A stretch of DNA of 64,000 nucleotides, from positions 53,490,286-53,554,285 of the forward strand of contig NC_079325.1 of the NCBI RefSeq assembly GCF_029931775.1. The letters are read 5' to 3'. The notes below the pieces were generated by a model. It made no database searches. It was not told the DNA's origin and saw only the letters and a program-made list of their open reading frames with translations. A program made the translations under genes and the position numbers. The stretch's first letter is position 1, and the number at the start of each line of letters is the position of its first letter. The stretch is from Euleptes europaea. Taxonomy: Eukaryota; Chordata; Lepidosauria; Squamata; Sphaerodactylidae. Of this stretch, positions 55,001 to 60,784 are shown piece after piece.

Positions 55001-55946
55001 CAGAATGAATTACGAAGATGTGTCACACTTTTATCCCACCTTCCTTCCAAAGAGCTCAAGATGTCATGCATGGTTCTTTCCCACATTTTTTCTGCACAAC
55101 CACCCTGCAAAGATGATTATACTAGGGAAGTAGGACCGCTGGCAATTTTCCGCTAACCAAAGGCACCAAGATGGGAGACACAGATAAAATGTTAGACGTT
55201 TGATCAACTGCTGGCCTTAGTAGTCTCAACAAATCGCTTGCTTTTTACTCTTTTTCTCAGAAGGCTGAGAGCGCAACCTGACACCAGCACCGTTTAGAGT
55301 CTGAATACCTGGCCCACACTTCACACAGGATGGTTATGAGGCAAGGCCTTAAGATCACGGCCTGAAACATCTTATTTTGCCCCTCCTCTTTTAAAGACCA
55401 GCTGCTAACAGGTAGACAAGGATGTGGAAAGCTGCTGCATTCACACCCTGCTTGTGGGCTCCTCCAAAGGTAGCTGGCTAGGCGCTGTTTGAGAACAGAA
55501 CACTGGGTAGGGTGGCCTGGTCCCCACTGGCCACTAGGAACCCCTGGAGATTTGGGGACGGGGCCTGGAGAGGACAGGGACTTCAGTGGGGTACAGTACC
55601 ACAGAGCCCACCCTCCAAAGCTGCCATTTGCTCCAGGGCCTCCCCCTGAGACCCTGGAGAGCCGCTGCCGGTCTGAGTAGACAGTACTGACTTTGATGGA
55701 CTGAGGGGGGGGTCTGATTCAGTAGAAGGCAGCTCCACGTGTTCGTGATGCCCCCGTTCCGGCCTGAGCGAGCAAGGGCAGCGTCCTCACCTTCCAGCTC
55801 CGCCCCCTCCTCTCTCTCTCTCTCTCACCGCTTTCCCCGGACGTCCACAGGCGCCCATTAACCCGTTGCGCGCCGCCTGCCGCCTCCCATCCCCCCCCCC
55901 ACACGTCTACCTCCCGCAAGCGCTTCTCGCCGCTCCTCTCCGCCAT
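39930..55946 (-). CDS. SPOUT1: SPOUT-domain RNA methyltransferase / centromere protein 32 (complete, 12 exons)
   Basis: A SPOUT-fold (trefoil-knot) methyltransferase known in human as C9orf114 or CENP-32, required for correct centrosome and kinetochore attachment in mitosis. Exons, high to low: 55946-55911, 54459-54417, 52902-52786, 51356-51197, 50031-49942, 48541-48492, 46887-46757, 45501-45429, 44105-44007, 43642-43540, 42656-42509, 40004-39930. These sum to 1125 nt and 374 aa (human 376 as I recall), with every phase matching. Residues 13-65 are a Lys/Glu-rich basic helix, likely nucleolar or RNA-binding. The catalytic domain starts near VSVALPGSILDNAQSPELR. Knot motifs include GLLNPLDSPHH, GLYWGYSVRLASCLS, LIVFGGLQGLE and NTCPGQGSRTIRTEEAILIS, the last forming the cofactor-binding end. 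The promoter is a CpG island with a large palindrome. Confidence 0.97.
40380..40690 (+). mobile_element. CR1 LINE 3' end
   Basis: AGCGGTTCCTCAGTGGAACA to CCTTCCAACTCTATGATTCT. SPOUT1 intron 11. Confidence 0.85.
40691..41030 (+). mobile_element. CR1 LINE 3' end, second subfamily
   Basis: GATTTGCTGCCAGTGGATGT, ATTCATGGAGGAGAGGTCTA to GGAACGCTGGTCTGCTCCAG. It directly abuts the copy at 40380. Confidence 0.78.
41566..41697 (+). mobile_element. short L1-like tail insertion
   Basis: About 130 bp ending TATATATGTTAATAAAAAAA, flanked by AAATGCTTGTTGAGCCA and AAATGCTTGTTAAGCCA (one difference in 17). SPOUT1 intron 11. Confidence 0.7.
41705..41998 (+). mobile_element. tRNA-headed SINE (long form)
   Basis: Head GCCAACGTGGTGTAGTGGTT, ending AAAACCAACTCTTCTTCTTC, immediately followed by a 5S-headed SINE. 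Confidence 0.87.
42000..42212 (+). mobile_element. 5S rRNA-headed SINE
   Basis: The head CTCAGATCTCAGAAGCTAAG and TATTTGGATGGGAGACCATC is close to 5S rRNA. The tail ends GTCAGATGTGACTTGACGGC. It directly follows a tRNA-type SINE (41705-41998). Confidence 0.88.
42285..42405 (+). mobile_element. Penelope-like 3' tail fragment
   Basis: Reads GATGGGTAGCCGTGTTAGTC to CACAGCTCACTTTTTCAG, matching the terminal part of the element at 1820. Confidence 0.7.
42509..42656 (-). CDS. SPOUT1: SPOUT1 exon 11
   Basis: A 148-nt exon reading HALIVFGGLQGLEAGVDADP to NTCPGQGSRTIRTE before GTATGG. It holds the main cofactor-loop motifs. The split codon at its start gives Ser, where I recall Arg in human. Confidence 0.95.
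42770..43092 (+). mobile_element. CTGGAGATTTGG-type miniature element with an internal insertion
   Basis: Reads ACTCCTGGAGATTTGGGGAT to GGAGGCTGGCATCCC. It is interrupted at 42798-42945 by a short insert flanked by the 10-bp repeat ATGGAGCCTG. SPOUT1 intron 10, 110 bp from exon 11. Confidence 0.8.
42798..42945 (+). mobile_element. short insertion flanked by ATGGAGCCTG
   Basis: About 148 bp between two copies of ATGGAGCCTG, containing a TTATTGTTATTATTATTG stretch and an A/G-rich right end. The duplication and purine-rich tail suggest a LINE-driven insertion. Source family unknown. Confidence 0.6.
43540..43642 (-). CDS. SPOUT1: SPOUT1 exon 10
   Basis: A 103-nt exon reading SAVFAECPFKEGYDLSIGTS then ERGTTVDQAPLPPF plus AG before GTAACC. 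Confidence 0.94.
44007..44105 (-). CDS. SPOUT1: SPOUT1 exon 9
   Basis: A 99-nt exon reading DSRTQKGTVVSSHQPRTVSG then LYWGYSVRLASCL, between TTCCAG and GTAAGT. Confidence 0.94.
44265..44950 (+). mobile_element. LINE ORF2 C-terminal part (CR1/L2-like) with an L1-like tail inserted
   Basis: Reads LAKFRVLVLTFKALCEWNRG, LVPYIPAQELRSLAQALLTI and LSIFRRQLKKVLF, then an AT-rich tail to AAATAAATTAAATAAA. A short insertion at 44384-44466 splits it. SPOUT1 intron 8. Confidence 0.78.
44384..44466 (+). mobile_element. very short L1-like tail insertion
   Basis: About 83 bp with tail CAATAAAAATCATTTTTTTAAA, flanked by AATGCTACAGCAATTA on both sides (16 bp). Confidence 0.75.
45170..45315 (-). mobile_element. 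tRNA-headed SINE, partial
   Basis: Reverse copy, TATACATTATTCCCCTCCTC to CAGTCTCCCCACTCC. SPOUT1 intron 8. Confidence 0.7.
45429..45501 (-). CDS. SPOUT1: SPOUT1 exon 8
   Basis: A 73-nt exon reading EVQIDKQLEAGLRVTVQLEK to QQNP plus one base before GTAATT, a weaker donor than its neighbours. Confidence 0.93.
45856..45876 (+). repeat. (AC)n microsatellite
   Basis: CACACACACACACAC run between C-rich stretches. SPOUT1 intron 7. Confidence 0.85.
46170..46466. mobile_element. non-autonomous hAT transposon, 297 bp
   Basis: Terminal repeats CAGAGGTCCCCAAC and GTTGGGGACTCCTG, flanked by the exact 8-bp duplication ATCTACAG (46162-46169, 46467-46474). Lies in SPOUT1 intron 7. Confidence 0.93.
46757..46887 (-). 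CDS. SPOUT1: SPOUT1 exon 7
   Basis: A 131-nt exon reading GLLNPLDSPHHVRIDEESEY to RPTKPGRGSFVNCGMRK before GTAAGT. Confidence 0.95.
47097..47770. mobile_element. hAT-type element related to 46170-46466, 674 bp
   Basis: Shares end segments with the element at 46170 (GAGCCTGTGGGCAC near the left, ACTTGGTGGGTGTCAGG and TTGGGGAC near the right). Flanks GTTTAAGG and GTTTATGG differ at one of eight bases. The middle (47280-47480) has extra sequence with repeated TTCTGGGTTTTAC segments. SPOUT1 intron 6. Confidence 0.7.
47538..47586 (+). repeat. tandem duplication of about 25 bp
   Basis: GAATAATTTACCAGGAAAGA occurs twice in a row inside the element at 47097-47770. Confidence 0.85.
48270..48474. mobile_element. 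hAT-like miniature element
   Basis: Inverted ends TGCGGTTCCCAAA and TTTGGGAACCGC surround about 200 bp of AT-rich sequence ending 18 bp from SPOUT1 exon 6. Clear target duplications were not found. Confidence 0.55.
48492..48541 (-). CDS. SPOUT1: SPOUT1 exon 6
   Basis: A 50-nt exon reading YLRKSFFPKHQDLQFA with split codons at both ends, between GAACAG and GTAAGT. Confidence 0.94.
48750..48837 (-). mobile_element. very short LINE-like insertion
   Basis: About 88 bp flanked by ATCCTGTATAAC on both sides (48738-48749 and about 48838-48851). It contains a T-run at 48771-48782, the reverse of an A-rich tail. Confidence 0.65.
48968..49516 (-). mobile_element. tandem tRNA-headed SINE pair
   Basis: Two reverse copies head to tail. 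Both contain CTCTACCACTTAAGGAAGAA (near 49000 and 49243) and CCCGGTTCTCCAGCTCAGAG (near 49205 and 49449). The first lacks its terminal head. The pair sits inside a CR1 copy. Confidence 0.85.
49942..50031 (-). CDS. SPOUT1: SPOUT1 exon 5
   Basis: A 90-nt exon reading TVEGEFEGIKKRGQACVQLA to RILQYLECP plus CA before GTAAGT. Confidence 0.95.
50097..50310 (-). mobile_element. CTGGAGATTTGG-type miniature element
   Basis: Starts AGGGTTGCCAGCTTCTAGG and ends near GGGGCTGGCAAGCCC. It is the clearest copy for seeing the family's inverted ends. SPOUT1 intron 4. Confidence 0.78.
51197..51356 (-). CDS. SPOUT1: SPOUT1 exon 4
   Basis: A 160-nt exon reading GRHYTVSVALPGSILDNAQS through LAGQIARACTIFCVDEIVVF to GEDS plus AA before GTGAGG. 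It forms the start of the methyltransferase domain. Confidence 0.95.
51360..52355. other. SPOUT1 intron 3 part
   Basis: Includes a purine-rich, G-run-rich region at 51730-52270 with no recognised family. Confidence 0.4.
52360..52735 (-). mobile_element. second-family SINE with an insertion
   Basis: CACATGAGGCTGCCTTATGC at the left and GGATTGAACCAAGGCCCTTC to CCTCTGAGCCGCAGCCCCTC at the right, split by 52390-52655. Confidence 0.7.
52390..52655. mobile_element. probable Penelope-like insertion inside a SINE
   Basis: Contains TTTCGCCAAGAGGCATCTTC, a segment common at Penelope-like element ends. The flanks 52360-52389 and 52656-52735 are the two sides of a minus-strand tRNA-type SINE. SPOUT1 intron 3. 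Confidence 0.5.
52786..52902 (-). CDS. SPOUT1: SPOUT1 exon 3
   Basis: A 117-nt exon encoding the Lys/Glu-rich helix KKEEKKKWKEIKLLRKLEKQ to KPEEDK, between TTCCAG and GTAGCC. Confidence 0.92.
53090..53510 (-). mobile_element. CR1 LINE 3' region
   Basis: Reverse copy: ACAAGCATCTCCCACATCAT, CTCCACATCATCCATCATTT and AAACTCTTTAGCTTCTCCCT. SPOUT1 intron 2. Confidence 0.7.
53665..53850. mobile_element. hAT-like miniature element
   Basis: Ends CAGGCGTGTCAAA and TTCGACACCCTT with near-matching flanks ATTTTAAA and ATTTTAGG. The interior shares GGCC-rich segments (TGGCCCCTCGAGAGCTCTTA) with the element at 58388-58569, in the other direction. Confidence 0.65.
53915..54075 (-). mobile_element. 5S rRNA-headed SINE, partial
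   Basis: Minus-strand copy: CAAGTCACAACTGACTCATG (tail) to GATCTCCCATCCAAGTACTA (reverse of the 5S head). Confidence 0.8.
54417..54459 (-). CDS. SPOUT1: SPOUT1 exon 2
   Basis: A 43-nt exon reading GEERKIDWRKWKQE plus one base before GTAAGG. IDWRKWKQ corresponds to human IEWRKWKQQ. Confidence 0.92.
54665..54830 (+). mobile_element. second-family SINE, partial
   Basis: GAAGGTCCCAGGTTCAATCC and TTGGCATCTCCAGTAGATGG in + direction. SPOUT1 intron 1, about 200 bp upstream of exon 2. Confidence 0.7.
55510..55640 (+). mobile_element. CTGGAGATTTGG-type miniature element, partial
   Basis: Reads CCCCTGGAGATTTGGGGACG to GCCATTTGCTCCAGGG, about 90% like the copy at 42770. SPOUT1 intron 1. Confidence 0.75.
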
Positions 55947-56087
55947 ATTCCCGCCAACCGGCCGCTCGCCACTTCCGCCTCGCTCGCCTCTGATTGGGCC
56001 AAGCGGGCCTGGGCGGGGCGCGACGTCGGCCCCACCCCGCGTCGCCTGTTTGCCCGCCGCCGCGCGTGCGCCTTAGTGCCAAGGGAA
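55750..56087 (-). promoter_or_regulatory. SPOUT1: SPOUT1 CpG-island promoter
   Basis: GC- and CpG-rich DNA around the SPOUT1 start codon, TATA-less, running into the palindrome at 56088. It includes a CT-rich run near 55808-55830. No recognised gene begins in the other direction. Confidence 0.7.
55911..55946 (-). CDS. SPOUT1: SPOUT1 exon 1
   Basis: A 36-nt coding part reading MAERSGEKRLRE before donor GTAGAC, inside a CpG island. The MAER start matches the human N-terminus. Confidence 0.9.
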
Positions 56088-56272
56088 GTTGCTGCCTGAA
56101 GGGCAGGTCAGCCGCGGAGAGCCCGGCGAGGCTGAAACGTCACGACGATCAACGGCTGCGTTGCAGCCGTTGATCGTCGTGACGTTTCAGCCTCGCCGGG
56201 CGCTCAGCCGTTGATCGTCGTGACGTTTCAGCCTCGCCGGGCGCTCCGCGGACCTGCCCCTCAGGCAGCAAC
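56088..56272. repeat. large palindrome with duplicated arm upstream of SPOUT1
   Basis: The left arm from GTTGCTGCCTGA (56088) to ATCAACGGCTGC (about 56160) is the near-perfect reverse complement of the right side, which ends CAGGCAGCAAC at 56272. The right arm carries an internal tandem duplication of about 43 bp. Each copy contains CGTGACGTTTCAGCCTCG; TGACGT is the half-site of CREB/ATF factors. Confidence 0.92.
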
Positions 56273-56410
56273 ATGGGCTGTTCCCGCGCTTGTATCCCCA
56301 GCCATGTGTGGTTTGAAAACGTTATAAAAAATACGTTATAAAAAAACGTTATAAAAATACTTTATAAAAAAATACTATGTATTCCCAGCGACGTATTAAG
56401 AGTTTGAAAA

Positions 56411-57215
56411 AGTAATGGAAATGGAGGGAGGTGTAGGGGAAGTTAGTATATCTTCGATTACATATAAATATCTTTAATAATGGTTCCTATTTGTCTTTAT
56501 ATTTTGCTGTTTATGTGTCAATTGTTAAACTATGTGTTTAATAGTTTTGGAAAAATCCTTAATGGAACCGTTTAAAGCAGGGGTGGGGGACGTCAGGCCC
56601 GGGGGCCGTTTAAGGCCCGCGAACTCATTTGGTCTGGCCCTTTGTGGGTCCTGGCAGATCTCTAGCTCAGAAGGATCTAAGACTGGTGGTCCGCCCCCTC
56701 CCGCGGACAGGAATAGCCTCTATTCAAGGCGGATGTGAGTTTGTTTTGCCGAGAAAAGGAACCTTTTCCCCCCTTGCAGAAGAGTCGTTAGCTATGGAGC
56801 TGCTAGGACCGCCCAAGAATATAGCAGGCTAATTTTTAAGTTGATAATTTTGTATGGCCCGCGAATGATATTGTAAATATTTAAATGGCCCTTGGCAGAA
56901 AAAAGGTTCCCCACCCCTGGTTTAAAGGATACTCTCTGATCTAATTCCTTATTTACACTTTTTATCAATTTTATATTAGGTATTGATCTAATGTTAGATA
57001 GGATAAGAATACATTAATTAAAATAGTATAGGGATTAGTTCCATTAGCAAAAGTTTATACAACTTATTTTTAGATAGAAGAGGGAGAGGGGGAAGTCAAT
57101 TAGTAGTTAATTTACTAATATTATTTGATTCTTTAGTATTATTACTCTTTATCATTGGATATTGTTTTATATGTTGATATTTTAAATCAAGAAAATAAAA
57201 AAAATTAATTAAAAA
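56411..57215 (+). mobile_element. 5'-truncated L1-like LINE tail with target-site duplication
   Basis: An AT-rich insertion ending in an A-rich run (near 57190-57215), flanked by the 13-bp duplication AAGAGTTTGAAAA at 56398-56410 and 57216-57228. The A-rich 3' end, long duplication and AT-rich body fit a truncated L1-type insertion. It carries a hAT element at 56578-56919. Confidence 0.75.
56578..56919. mobile_element. non-autonomous hAT transposon, 342 bp
   Basis: Terminal inverted repeats CAGGGGTGGGGGAC and GTTCCCCACCCCTG, flanked by the exact 8-bp duplication GTTTAAAG at 56570-56577 and 56920-56927. No transposase. It sits inside the L1-like insertion and is therefore younger. Confidence 0.92.
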
Positions 57216-57707
57216 AAGAGTTTGAAAACGTTATAAAAAAATACTGCTCGCACTTTGTTTGGTCCCTTCAGCTGTGAAGACATCTTCCAACCATTTATAA
57301 GCCGGGGGATCCAAAAACCCTTTTAAAGCGACGGCTGTTACCGCGCTAGGTATTCCCAGCGATGTATCGAGAGTTTGGAAATGTTATAAAAAACATCACT
57401 TTAAAAGGGTTTTTGGATGCCACGGCTAAAAAATGGTTGGAAGACGTCTTCACAGCTAAAGGGGCCGAACAAAGTGCAAACGGTATTTTTTATAACTGTT
57501 TCAAACTCTTAATACATCGGTGGGAGTACATAGAAAGTGCGAACAGTATTTTTTATAACATTTCCAAACTCTTAATACATCGCTGGGAATACCCAGTGCG
57601 GTAACAGCCGATGTTTTTTACAACATTTTCAAACTCTTAATACATCGCTGGGAATACAAAGTGCAGTAACCCCCTTCCCTTTTTCGCTCTCAAGTCACCT
57701 CTGAGTT

Positions 57708-57916
57708 GGGCCAGCGTGGTGCAGCGGTGAAGAGCGGCGGATTCTAATCCGGAGCAGTGGGAAAGAGCCAGAGTCCCAGTAGCACCTTAAAGATTAACAA
57801 AACCTCTTGCAGGGTGGGAGCTTTCGTGAGCCACAGCAATGGCAAACCACCTCCAAACGTCTCTTGGAAACCCTATGGGGTCGCCAGAAGTTGGCTGCGG
57901 TTTGACAGCAATCTAC
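57708..57916 (+). mobile_element. tRNA-headed SINE split by a Penelope-like tail
   Basis: Head GGGCCAGCGTGGTGCAGCGG, tail GGCAAACCACCTCCAAACGT to TTGGCTGCGGTTTGACAGC. The middle is replaced or interrupted by 57761-57836. Confidence 0.78.
57761..57836 (+). mobile_element. Penelope-like 3' tail inserted in a SINE
   Basis: Reads GAAAGAGCCAGAGTCCCAGT to GCTTTCGTGAGCCACAG. The tRNA-type SINE head (57708-57760) and tail (57838-57916) lie on either side. Confidence 0.7.
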
Positions 57917-58184
57917 ACACACCCCTCTGACTTACGTCGACCCCTGGTGGGGTTTTCAAGGCTTGGTGCTGGAAGTGTTGAGTTGGGGTTGCATCGACAT
58001 TTCCAGCGTTTGCATTTTCAGTGTCAATTACATGGGAGTACAGCTAGGAAGATGGCAGTCGTTTCCCAGTGTACTAAAGTTATGAGCAGACGCTGCTTCT
58101 TGCTCTTTGACGTTTGCAAGAAGCATCACAGACTGGCCCTTTGCCGTCGTGGCTGTTTTGGCCCTACCATTTACAACAGAGTTA

Positions 58185-58387
58185 AACTGTAGAACTCCCT
58201 ACCTCAGGATGTGGTGATGGCTGCCAACTTGGAAGGTTTTAAGAGAGAAGTGGATATGTTCATGGAGGAGGGGTATTTATGACTGCTAGTCATAAGGAGA
58301 CTAGTCATGATGCATACCTGTTCTCTCCAGGATCAGAGGAGCATGCCTAATATATTTGATGCTGTGGAACACAGGCAGGAAAATGTT
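58185..58387 (+). mobile_element. CR1 LINE 3' end, interrupted by a hAT-like element
   Basis: GTAGAACTCCCTACCTCAGG to GCTGTGGAACACAGGCAGGA, then broken by 58388-58569. Confidence 0.75.
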
Positions 58388-58569
58388 GGTGTCAAACTCA
58401 TTTGTTACGAGGGCTGGATGTGATATAAATGTCACTTAGTCAGCCGGGCCAAGCCTCGCCAGCTCAGATTGAGAGTGTGGGGAGGGGGCTGCCTTGGCTG
58501 GTTTGCAGGCTGGATAAGAGCTCTCGAGGGGCCAGATCCGGCCCACAGGCCGTATGTTTGACACCACTG
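58388..58569. mobile_element. hAT-like miniature element (same family as 53665)
   Basis: Ends TTGGTGTCAAACTC and GTTTGACACCACTGG, interior with AAGAGCTCTCGAGGGGCCAG as in the copy at 53665. It interrupts a CR1 tail. Confidence 0.65.
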
Positions 58570-59149
58570 GTTTATACTATATACCACTGAGTTTTTTATA
58601 CAAACATCACACAACACCGATTGCATTGCAGGTCCATTTAGCCCTACTGTTTGCAATTTTTTATATACACAGCTATATATGATTTACCACAATGTCATGA
58701 AGTTTTTATTTTATTCAACTATTTGTATCCTGCCTTTCCTCACGGGTCAAAGCAGTTCACCAGTTATGGTGGGCTCTAATTCACAAAAATTTACGGTGTT
58801 GAGGGTATGTGATGTCTTGAAGGGGCAGATACAATGACAAAGGTGACCTTTTCTTGTTTATTATAGACTTTTATATCTAGATCACAAACTCCACTTGCTA
58901 CTTATTGTTAGCATTATCATTTCTAATGGGCTTCCTGCTTAATTGGAAGCACCTTTTTATCTGACCAAGAAGCGTCTACCAAGACTAATCTATGCCAGTT
59001 GTGTAGCCCTCACTGGAGGCTGTTCAAAAAATTCTGAATTCAAGTGCAGCAGTCACAAGTTTTGATGCATGCATTTTTAGGGACTCTATTGCAATCCAGA
59101 TACACACAGAGAGAGGCTGTAACTAGCTAAATCTGGGAAGATGTATGTT

Positions 59150-59462
59150 TGGTTATGCTGCCCAACCTTATATTAAGTGCTGTGGAACACAGACAGGATG
59201 CTGCTGCAGTCATCTTGTTTATAGCCTTCCCAGTTGGCCACTGTGTGAACAGACTGCTGGACTTGATGGGCCTTGGTCTGATCCAGAAGGGCTTTTCTTA
59301 TGTTTTTATGCCTATTGTATTAGGTGCTTTGGAACAAGGGCAGGATAATGTTGCTGCAGTTGTCTTGTTTGTGGGCTTAGAGGCACCTGGTTGGCCACTG
59401 TGTGAACAGACTGCTGGATGGGCCTTGGTCTGATCCAGCATGGCTTTTCTTATGTTCTTTGT
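59150..59462 (+). mobile_element. two partial CR1 3' ends in tandem
   Basis: Two copies of the GGCCACTGTGTGAACAGACT to GATCCAGNAGGGCTTTTCTT end, at about 59233 and 59393. Confidence 0.72.
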
Positions 59463-60715
59463 GTATGCTTCTGTAAAACATTGTTTTGCAATGACGTCTG
59501 GTTTTCAGTTTATGTACTTAACAGGTTCAAGCACATCTAGTTTTACATGGGATTATACCTCAAGAACCAAGCTGCATAAACTAAATTCCTCTTTGGGTTT
59601 ACATGGAACTGCAATGCATTTATCATCCCTGGAATAAGTAAAGCTTGGCTGCCTTTGCTTGCCCTGATAGGGCTCAAAGGCAGGACATATATCTTCTAAA
59701 TGAATACGACCAATCCCACTAGCTATGTTAGGTCCCAGGAGCCACCTGCATGGGCTGAAATGGACTACAGGGGACTGAAAGCACCTCATAGTCAAAATAC
59801 AACCTGTGCAAACTTGTACAATCCCAAAGCCATCCTCGATTCTGTTTCCTACATCCTATGAATACACAATGCAAACCCACCTTCTTTACATAACATTTCT
59901 TTTATCGGCAATCAGTGCTACAATTTCCTTGATGGCTTTCCTAGAATGCAACGTAGTAAAATCGGGAGGGTCACATGACCGACAGGAGTTGCCTGTGTAC
60001 TTAACCCTGTTAAGACAAAGGGGAGAACAGGAACACCCTCATCACCCCCCGCCCATTTCTCCTGTTTCACCTGTAACACAGCTAAGTCAGGTGTGCAAGG
60101 CTAATGGCTAGCCTACCCTTTAGGGATAGGGGATAAATGCCGCTAAGGAGTAGAGAGAGACCCTCCCTCTCCTCCACTGGCGAAGCTCATATGTGACCAC
60201 AAGTTCCAAAAGGCCAAAAAATGACTCAGCAGCATAAAGAGTTACAAGCCACCTGCCAGGAGAGTACACAATATAATGGGCAGGGGGGACACCACTCTGA
60301 TTGGAGCAAGTCCAGGCAAAGTTTTTCCATTTGAACATTGAAAGGGGTTATTTCACATCTCTTTTGCACCCATGGGAAGGAGTTCCAATAGGCAGCATAT
60401 TTAGCTCCCTGATTGAAATCCTCCCCATCAAAAGTGATGCTCTTGGAATCGAAGCAAGAAGAAAACATTCTTCTTTAGGATTACTCCAATATGACTGAGA
60501 GTTTCACAAATCTGGGGAACAGGAAGTAAGAATCACCCATCAAATCAGTTCCTGGGGATAATGACCTCCCTGCACATACAGAAGGGCAGAGCCTTTTGGT
60601 ATCTCGTGATGCCGGATCCCACGATGATCTCCCAGCAGCAGGAAGCTTTGCAGAGAGGTCTCCCTCTCCACCTGTGCCAAAGCTCCGGCTATAAAGCCTG
60701 CTTAAAAGGAACCAC
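59463..60715. other. KYAT1 3' UTR and flank
   Basis: No repeat recognised. A clear AATAAA on the minus strand close to the KYAT1 stop was not seen; the candidate at about 58854-58860 is 1.86 kb away. Confidence 0.35.
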
Positions 60716-60784
60716 TTATTGACCAGGCTTCATCTGACTCCACTGTTGCAAGATGTTGGCTGCAGCATCTAGAGTGGCATTCTC
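60716..60784 (-). CDS. KYAT1: KYAT1 last exon and stop
   Basis: A 69-nt exon after TTCTTAG reading ENATLDAAANILQQWSQMKP then GQ and TAA. It corresponds to human DEATLQAMDEKLRKWKVEL. Similarity is modest, but phase and position agree. Confidence 0.85.
   Translation of the reverse strand, partial: ENATLDAAANILQQWSQMKPGQ

Larger units (their letters stand above)
56285..57675. repeat. foldback array of a GTATTCCCAGCGATGTATTAAG-type unit, split by insertions
   Basis: A unit of about 55 bp (CGCG, then TATTCCCAGCGATGTATT, then GAGTTTGAAAACGTTATAAA) occurs in + direction near 56285, 56378 and 57340, as a partial + copy at 57216, and in - direction near 57483, 57540 and 57608. Arms 57216-57330 and 57397-57510 are inverted repeats of about 115 bp sharing the AAAACCCTTTTAAAG and GTGAAGACATCTTCCAACCA segments. 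The structure resembles a foldback transposon or a local satellite; no coding capacity was found. Confidence 0.85.

Noticed and set aside
57362-57604. An 80-codon ORF with repeated SIFYN and LLIHRWEY segments
   Set aside because: The repeats come from the foldback DNA units, not from a protein repeat.
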